A DNA stretch of 64,000 bases from Henricia sp. BOLD:AAB3569 (lineage: Eukaryota; Echinodermata; Asteroidea; Spinulosida; Echinasteridae). The stretch is from contig JBBELK010000459.1 in the NCBI GenBank assembly GCA_037783545.1, positions 682,001 to 746,000 of the forward strand, read 5' to 3'. The notes under the pieces were generated by a model. That model searched no databases. It worked only from the letters and a program-made list of their open reading frames with translations, and was not told the DNA's origin. The translations under genes were made by a program, and so were the position numbers. This document shows, piece by piece, positions 57,390 to 64,000 of the stretch (position 1 is the stretch's first letter; every line of letters begins with the position of its first letter).

Positions 57390-57462
57390 ATGCAGATAGC
57401 TCAGTTGGTAGAGCAATTGGACATGTAAGCCAAAGACCTGGGTTCGAATCCCAGTCTGTGCA
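57390..57462 (+). repeat. tRNA-like sequence (Thr-TGT-like, degenerate)
   Basis: 73 nt. Acceptor pairs 6 of 7 with two wobbles, D arm GCTC/GAGC and T arm CTGGG/CCCAG perfect. Anticodon stem TTGG/CCAA with loop around CATGTAA, where position 33 is A. Could be a tRNA pseudogene or a SINE head. Confidence 0.6.
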
Positions 57463-58162
57463 CTGAAATTTTCTTGTTTCTAAATTTATCTTTTAATAGA
57501 AGCATTTGCATGAAAATGTCATCTTGATTTCCAAAAGGGGCTCTGGACCTGACATAGCTCCTGGTATACTGCAGATATGCTTGTGTCATCGCTGGGACTG
57601 TATTGAACCGAACGCTTAATTTGGTTTATTTACTGGAAACCTTACAGCCTATAGGCAGTACATGTACATACCAGGGTTTCATTTCACATACATCTTAAGA
57701 TCCATCTTAGGGGTTCTTAAGTCCTATTGTAGGACTTAAGCACAGTCAACTCCTATTGCTAAGACCTTTTTCACTAAGTCTTACTTTTGTGAAATGAACC
57801 CCGGGGTTGTAGTCAAGTCCATCACAAGTCTTCTTCACAATTCCACCACAAGGGTCTTAATTCAAGCCACAAGCTATTCAAATGAACATTGGTCCAATGT
57901 GTTGTGTAACGCTAAAAGTCCCCACAGCAATCTTTTCTGAAGAGTAAGGTGATTCCCCGGTGTATCTGCCTGTCGGCTGCCAATGGCGCCACTCTCTATG
58001 TATCTCGATGTTTAGATGAAGGATACTTGGCTTCATAAGACCCATTATGATGTGAAGCGCAACTGAACAAGTTCATATGAAATGTGCACTATAGAAATAC
58101 AGTAATGAATGTTCCTAACATTTTCTTCACATTTTCTACAGTTTACATCAATCTGAGAGCTG
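57463..58162. other. Unassigned stretch
   Basis: AAGTCTTA/TAAGACTT-type words around 57685-57780 suggest a decayed inverted repeat. AATGTGCACTATAGAAATACAG at 58079 resembles a SINE tail (written in part: GTGCACTATAGAAATACAG). Confidence 0.35.
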
Positions 58163-58412
58163 AAGTCCTGTTCCGTGTACGTCCGCCATAACTGGGGGCC
58201 ATCCAGTGCCATGAACTGTGCGTTTTGTGTTGATATAAGCTGTTACATTATGTTGTCACTTCGAACAATTTTGCGCGTTTATTGTAAGCTTGCGGCGCCT
58301 GTGTTCGATCGTACGCGTTGTGCGCTGTTTGAATTAACAACAACACAGAGTGCCCAGTTCATGGCAGTGGATGGCACCCAGTAATGGTGGACGTGCAGGG
58401 AAGGAGTCCTTA
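58163..58412. mobile_element. TIR MITE (family W), 250 bp
   Basis: Left GTACGTCCGCCATAACTGGG, GGCCATCCAGTGCCATGAAC; right GTTCATGGCAGTGGATGGC, CCCAGTAATGGTGGACGTGC. Arms of about 45 bp or more. Confidence 0.88.
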
Positions 58413-59563
58413 GCAACCGGATTCGTCTATAAAGTGATAAGGCATGAGTTATCAGATTTACCTTATTGTATAAATTTATGTAGAAAACCCCCAAAAATTG
58501 AACATTTTTGACAATTTTGTCAGTTATTAGCATATTGGAACTGCATCTCTAGTCTGCAAACCAAGAAACCATGATGCATAGATAGAACTACTAAAAATGT
58601 CTGGCCAAGTTCCAGTAGCTGCAACTGTACCCACCGTTAACGTTATAACACTTTTTAGCGGTTATCTACATCCAATTTTATTATTTTCCAAGATTTCCAT
58701 CAATATTGTGATTGCTTTTAGTGAAATACAAGTCGCGATAAAATTTTAGTTATTGGTTGTTGCTGACGACGATCGCAGAATTTCACTTGAGTGACATCAG
58801 CCGTAGGTTTTAATGACATCGTCCAGGCATTTTACCACGTCATTACTCTACTCAAATATTTAGTTTCTTCTCAAATAGCTCCTACTCTTTGCTCGGTGCG
58901 ATTCAATTATCGCCGTGGTCTGAAGAGTTTTATTTGCCGACGTAAATCATTTCAGTCCCTGGTCCTTCTCATCTCGTGGGTTTCGTCGTCTTCGAGTGCT
59001 TGCGTGTGTTTGTTTTCTCTGCTCTCGCAAATCCTCCATCATTTTTCCAGCTCCGAATTTAGGGGCAATGATTTTCGGCATTCACGGAAAACAAGTTTTT
59101 TTATGAATTATGATCCTTGAAACGGAATTAGACACAAAATGAGTTATTTTCGCATTTACTTATATCAAGTAGCAGATGTTTGCATTTGACTAGCATCAGT
59201 GCAACCGCAAGAAGTTTTTCCTAGAACTGTTACTGACGATATGTTGCAGTTAATAAATACGGGGTTTTTGTGCTTACGATATTCTAAATAGTGATCATAG
59301 TTTATGTTGTGCACAGCTCTCGAACTTCAAAATATATGTGCTGAGGTTATTGATAATAGTTGTATTGTATAATAATAATAATAACAAACATTTATGCCGT
59401 CCCAGTATCCGGTATCCATTAAGAATGATGCTCATGGTGCGTAACAATGATACGGGACACATTATGTAGACTAAAAGATACATTTTATTACCCGGAAGAA
59501 TATAGGCCATATTGCACGAAAATGATATAAAACACCATGCAGTGCATACAGATAGTTTCATAT
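58413..59563. other. Unassigned stretch
   Basis: A 45-codon minus frame (59082-58945, MPKIIAPKFGAGKMME, then RRRRNP) is followed by AATAAA but is too short to support. (AAT)n at 59366-59384. Confidence 0.35.
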
Positions 59564-59762
59564 GGTGGGGTGTTATGGCCGAGCGGTCTAGTGCATCGAA
59601 CTTAAGTTCCTGTGCTAGTACTAGAATGTAGGTTCGATTCCAGGCCGCGACGGGTTGTGGCACCTGTGCCCTTGAGCAAGGCACTCAACCACACTTGCTC
59701 CCATTCCTGTAATTGGCGGTCCCTCCGCTGTTGGATGTGGTAAATAAATAATAATAATAATA
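59564..59762 (+). mobile_element. tRNA-Leu-derived SINE, second family
   Basis: Head TTATGGCCGAGCGGTCTAGT, anticodon-like loop CTTAAGT (triplet TAA), B box GGTTCGATTCC. Core GCCCTTGAGCAAGGCACTCA and tail AAATAAATAATAATAATAAT. About 200 bp; body differs from the 6219/62022 family. Confidence 0.88.
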
Positions 59763-59819
59763 TTGCCTTTAAAGACTAATGTGTTACAACAGTCGGGCAT
59801 TTTAAGTCACATGTTAGTT

Positions 59820-60340
59820 TTAAAGGCAGTATACATCATTGGTAATCTCGAAAATCAGAAATGTTTACAGATTTACGCCTAACTTACACATTATAAACAT
59901 GATGACCATAGAAAACCTCCCCTGAAATGGTTTTGTCTAAAGTGCTATAGTCTTTGAGAAATGAGTAAAACCATTAGTTTTCGTCTCATGAGACAAAAAT
60001 TCAATTCGCCCCAAAACCATTTCTCCCAAGTGCCATATTTCTCCCCCAAACCACTTCGCCCGAGTGCCATTTCGCCCCAAATCACTTCGTCCATACACTA
60101 CATCGCCCAAATGCTACTTCGCCCCAAAACCACTTCGTGCACAGGCCGTGGTTTAGGGCAAAAGGGTTCAGGGCGAAGTGGTTTTGGGGCGAAATGACCG
60201 CAAACCCTTTTTCTTAAAAGTTAGACGAAGTACGGAGCTGCTTTTTGCTCAGGTTGGTTTTAATCATGCATATGATCTTTAATCACACAGGAAGATAAAT
60301 CTATTTGTAACCGTTTACCAATCACATACTATCTTTTTAA
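59820..60340 (-). mobile_element. TTAA MITE family D copy 7 (inverted)
   Basis: TTAA (59820), AGGCAGTATACATCATTGGT; right end ACCAATCACATACTATCTTT, TTAA (60337-60340). TTCGCCCC core in reverse at 60003-60190. Confidence 0.92.
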
Positions 60341-61193
60341 AAGTCTTTAAAAAATTATACTAGTGTGGTCCAGACCCAACGTTCTTTAGGAAGGTATAAG
60401 TGAAAAGTAAAAATAAATTGTGCAGTAATTAAAAACAAAAATGGACCTTTGCTTATCGAATCAATTCAGTATCATTTTCCAAAAGGAACATCTTTCGTCT
60501 GTTTTAGGGGCGGATATCTACCTTCTATCTTGCTCAATAAACCAGTGCACAATAAAAACTGGGTTTGCTGCTGCAGCAATTTAAAAATAAGTGTAAACAA
60601 TAGAAAAAGGATGCATTTTTGTTCAAAAAAGCACCAGAAGTGCCATTTCCGGAAACTGCTATTGTGCAATGTTAGCAACACCCCTATACGTGTACATACT
60701 GCTTTTCTACCGCCTTTAATATAACAACTTCAGATTTTCATTTTTCACAACTATTACTATTATTTTGTAAATTCTATTTTGGTACATTTCCAAGCCACAA
60801 GAAGTCTATTCACCTACTGTGCATGTTTTAACAAGCCATAGAAGAGTAGTTTACATTTAAACCCACAAAATCAACTCTCTTTGTCAAGGGTAAAAAAGGA
60901 AATAACCGCAGGGCTTTCAGTTTCCACAGAGGGTGGTTGTTTGTGGACAATACCTACATGTAGGGCTTGGCCATGGTGCTAAAAGTAAACATAAATCTTT
61001 TCATGGGTGTCATGCCCATGACGAGCAATGAGACGTATCAAATGTAATTGAAACGTGTGGTGAAGCAAAAAATGCTTACGATTTTCTGTCAGAGAATGTT
61101 GACCTTGAAAAATGTCTGCAACGATTTTGAGGAGTTGTGTGCATGTTTGTGATGCATGAATAGTGCAAAAGAGAAAAAATATGTAGTTTGCGA
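60341..61193. other. Unassigned stretch
   Basis: No supported feature. Confidence 0.35.
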
Positions 61194-61607
61194 AGTGGCG
61201 GATCCAGCCTTATTAAAATACAGGAATACAATGGATTTCAGGGGGCTGTATCCCCCTCCCCTTCAGGTTGGCGTAGCGGCTCTTTCCTCGCCTTCTACCA
61301 ATGTGGCCCGGTTTGAATCCCGTCCAGGTTCGAATCCCGTCCGGGTCAGTATGTGGATTGGGTTCTCAGTCCCTGCCTGATTCCCTGGGTTTCCCCATAC
61401 ACGTTGGTGTGTGGGGCTTTCCTCCCACATCTAAAACTGAGAATTTCTTCCTGTTCTCTCGCACTTCGTGGCCATGCTGAAGAACCTCCTAGGTGGCTAC
61501 AGGGCAACGACTTAAGTCGGCTAATCTCAGCAACAGATCCCTTTAGGGGATCACTCGAGAAGAAGACCTATGTATTCCTGTATTTTAATGAGGCTGGATC
61601 CGCCTCT
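61194..61607. mobile_element. hAT-like MITE carrying a SINE-like segment
   Basis: Left AGTGGCGGATCCAGCC, then ATTAAAATACAGGAATACA; the right is the complement TGTATTCCTGTATTTTAAT and GGCTGGATCCGCCTCT. TIRs of about 36 bp. Interior 61262-61445 is SINE family Z (GGTTGGCGTAGCGGCTC, GGTTCGAATCCCGTC). Confidence 0.85.
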
Positions 61608-61660
61608 GTTGTACTTCTATGAAAAGAATTTTGCTTCTTGTCAATATATTATGGAGAAAT

Positions 61661-61835
61661 CAGGTTGGCATAGTGCTACTTTCCTTGCCTTCCACCTCTG
61701 TGGCCCTGGTTCGAATCCCGTCCGTGTCAGTATGTGGATTGGATTATCAGTATCTGCTTAATTCCATGAGTTTTCTCCTATACACATGTGTAGGGGTTTT
61801 ACTCCCACCTCTAAAACTGAACATTTCTTCGTTGT
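61661..61835 (+). repeat. SINE-like family Z, second copy
   Basis: A-box-like GGTTGGCATAGTGCTAC, B box GGTTCGAATCCCGTC, CAGTATGTGGATTGGATTAT, CACCTCTAAAACTGA. Follows the order of 61262-61445. Confidence 0.75.
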
Positions 61836-62021
61836 TTTCTCTTCACAGGTTTCTCAGGCTTATGAGCTTGAGTGCCATGGGCACTTTTGAGGAATCCTTG
61901 GTTTCAGTACGAGAAATATAAGAGTTACAGCATCCTTTTCCAACCTCGCTCCCACGCCCTCCGCCCTCCGCCCCTCCCACCTCCGCCACTCCCCAGAAAA
62001 AAAAAAAAAATAAAAAAAAAA

Positions 62022-62675
62022 ACTGTGGCGCAGCAGTCCAGTGGATTGTATTCAATTAACGTAAAACCCCGGGGCGAACTCGCCCCGTGGTGACTCGCCC
62101 CCAAGTTCAACCCCGCGTAGATTCACACTTGTTGTTCTGAATCTCGCCCCTGGGCAAACTCACCCTGGAGATCGGCACCTCGTCCCCCTTACTTGAACAA
62201 GTGAGAACTCGCCCCTGCCCCTTTTCCCACTACCATTCTCTCCCCGGGGAAAGTGTCTCGCCCCGGGGCCAAATTTTTCAACCCTGGTCCCGAGCAGGGT
62301 TGAACTCGCCCCGGAGAATGAACAATCTCGGGGGTGGCACAGGGGTGAGACGTGCAAGTGGGAATCTGGGCTTATTTTCACCCCGGCGTCGCCCCGGGGC
62401 CACCCCCGAGATTTTGTCTAGTGGAAAAATGCTTTTAGCTCCAAAGGTAGTGAGTTTGGATCCTCTTTCAGCCCATCCATGGTGTGTACCCTTGAGCAAG
62501 GTTGCTTCTCTCCACCCAGGGGCAAAATGGGTACCTGAGAGGGTAGTGAATGCTAGCGGAAGTTTGATTAGCTATTGAGCACCTGATAGGCAGCCGGGGC
62601 TGTATCCCTCGGGATAATGATAGTGAAATCGCCTTGATGGGGGTATAAGTGCATGTTATAAGTCCATATTATTAT
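62022..62675 (+). mobile_element. tRNA-Leu SINE copy 2, split by an insertion
   Basis: The head CTGTGGCGCAGCAGTCCAGT to about 62058 and the remainder from about 62437 (TAGCTCCAAAGGTAGTGAGT, CCCTTGAGCAAGG, GGCAGCCGGGGCTGTATCC) are the two parts of the SINE seen intact at 6219-6576. A GC-rich element separates them. Confidence 0.82.
62056..62436. mobile_element. Self-reiterating GC-rich insertion, GGGGCGAACTCGCCCC type
   Basis: Built from CCCGGGGCGA / CTCGCCCC / CAACCCTG words in both orientations. TTCACACTTG is at 62130 and the end word GTCTAGTGGAAAAATGC at 62415. The left terminus is not matched to it. Confidence 0.65.
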
Positions 62676-63180
62676 CGTCGTAAAAAAATACCTTTATTTT
62701 GGTGACAAGTCAAAAATCAACTCATAATCTAAGATACAAAATCATAATCTTTGCCAATTTCCATGAATATTACATGTCTTCAGGCACTGTGTATGTAAGC
62801 GCACAGCCACCCACCCACACGGATTCAGTCGCAAAAAGTGACACACAAATTTATTGCAAATATCATTGATTTCCTGTTTCAATTCCTCTCACCGCAGAGA
62901 ACGTTTCGGTTTTTGGATCATGTTACATCATTTCAGCCAAAAATCTAATTGATTCAGGGTTGAGTTACGTCTATCCAGAATAAAATTGCACCATCGACTT
63001 CTTCCAATTACATCCGTTTTTAAATTACTGGCCATGAGAAGCTTGGGAAAAAAACTTTGTACGTATATACATTAGGATGCAGATACGCTATGAAATAATT
63101 TTCTACTCAAGGCAGTTTCACTGAATTTATGAATTATCTAATTTTGTTCAAACTTCAAAAGAAGGTTGTGGTGAGTTGTA
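62676..63180. other. Unassigned stretch
   Basis: No feature supported. Confidence 0.35.
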
Positions 63181-63365
63181 CTCGAGTCGTACTTGAGCAG
63201 CACTCGGGTGGTACTCGGGCGGCGCCTGAGCCGTACTCGGGCGGCGCCTGAGCCGTACTCGGGCGGCGCCTGAGCCGTACTCGGGCGGCGCCTGAGCCGT
63301 ACTCGGGCGGCGCCTGAGCCGTACTCGGGCGGCGCCTGAGCCGTACTCGGGTGGTGCTTGAGCAG
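63181..63365 (+). repeat. 22-bp GC-rich minisatellite, about 8 units
   Basis: Unit CGTACTCGGGCGGCGCCTGA GC, seven near-identical copies with diverged units at both edges. As 3 x 22 = 66, both strands carry periodic open frames with 22-residue repeats; these are not evidence of a protein. Confidence 0.92.
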
Positions 63366-63398
63366 TAGTCCAACAGAACTACTGAGTAGTATTCCCCT

Positions 63399-63738
63399 AG
63401 GCCAAACAAAATAAATGGTGTGTTTAGGGTAACCCGACCTACCAGGAATTTGAGGCCAAATTACCGACCTCAAACGTTTTATTGCCATTTTTCAAGTTGA
63501 TAATTTTAAATGAGCACCGTTTGCAATAATTTTCAACGAACATAACATTTTTTCCGCACTTGTACATTATGAACATGGTTAATAGTGTTAATAGTGAGTT
63601 TCAAACAATGCAAAACAACACGCAAATGCATGAATTGAAATGTAAAACAAAATGACAAAATAAAATTAATTTCCTACCTACCTACCTGGATTTTTTTTAG
63701 GCCGTTATCGTAAATGCACCATTTATTTTGTTTGGCCT
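63399..63738. mobile_element. TIR MITE (family X), 340 bp
   Basis: Left AGGCCAAACAAAATAAATGG, right CCATTTATTTTGTTTGGCCT. The similarity runs inward to GTTTAGGGTAAC/GTTATCGTAAAT. CTACCTACCTACC precedes the right arm. Confidence 0.85.
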
Positions 63739-64000
63739 TATTGCGAGTTCTTTTTTTGCGAATATTGTGACTGAGTAAAACAAATTTTGGAGATGAAAAT
63801 GTGTTCTCTAAAATTCCAAAGCATGCCTTTGTCGGACAAATGCATCCAAACAAGATATTTTGTGTGGATCATTTTATTTACATATTTTGGAGCATTTTTA
63901 TATCTTGCGTCAGTTTGAGGCACGTATTATCGGCCAACAGCACCTTGACCTAAACTTCAAAACTTTAATTCAGTATCCTCTAACAAAAAGCAAATGCCTG

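Noticed and set aside
63138..63488. 116- and 84-codon minus ORFs rich in Pro, Arg and Ser-Thr-Ala-Gln
   Set aside because: Produced by the 22-bp GC minisatellite read in two frames.
1..64000. Retrovirus, LTR or LINE polymerase remains
   Set aside because: No reverse transcriptase, integrase or protease motif was found in any listed frame.

Overview
The window looks like a stretch of a marine invertebrate deuterostome nuclear genome, most likely an echinoderm. It is AT-rich, intron-dominated and poor in genes, with GT-AG splice signals and very many short DNA-transposon derivatives. The echinoderm guess rests on my memory of an abundant starfish MITE family with the same architecture as the seven-copy family seen here; it was not checked by search.

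Two protein-coding units can be supported well. (1) A complete piggyBac-type transposon (7831-11016, TTAA on both sides, transposase on the minus strand) encodes an apparently intact 639-residue transposase in two exons with the DDD catalytic aspartates and a C-terminal Cys/His-rich domain. (2) A plus-strand exon at 15409-16440 encodes 344 residues of serine-rich, basic protein and ends in a strong splice donor. It is probably the first coding exon of a long gene whose first intron may fill much of the rest of the window; a RhoGAP of the ARHGAP6 kind is only a weak guess. Several small exon-like segments (26.6, 27.9, 29.3, 31.8 and 46.5 kb, plus strand) have plausible splice sites but no recognised product.

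Layout: 0-7.8 kb holds MITEs, a 13-copy 54-57 bp minisatellite and a tRNA-Leu-derived SINE. 7.8-11.2 kb is the piggyBac element abutting a hairpin MITE. 11.2-16.5 kb holds foldbacks, a cluster of five ATGCAAAT octamers with a TATA-like box, a frame-broken minus ORF and the serine-rich exon. 16.5-64 kb is a mosaic of TIR elements, SINEs, tRNA-like sequences and minisatellites, with long unassigned AT-rich stretches.

The dominant theme is an ecosystem of non-autonomous elements. Many otherwise unrelated families share the end signature TTAA-AGG and a TTAA target duplication. Several elements are nested in, or abut, one another, and twice the window itself carries the matching empty site. A second set of elements has bodies built from reiterated, degenerate copies of one short family-specific word. 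No rRNA gene, CRISPR array, retroelement polymerase or intact canonical tRNA gene was seen.
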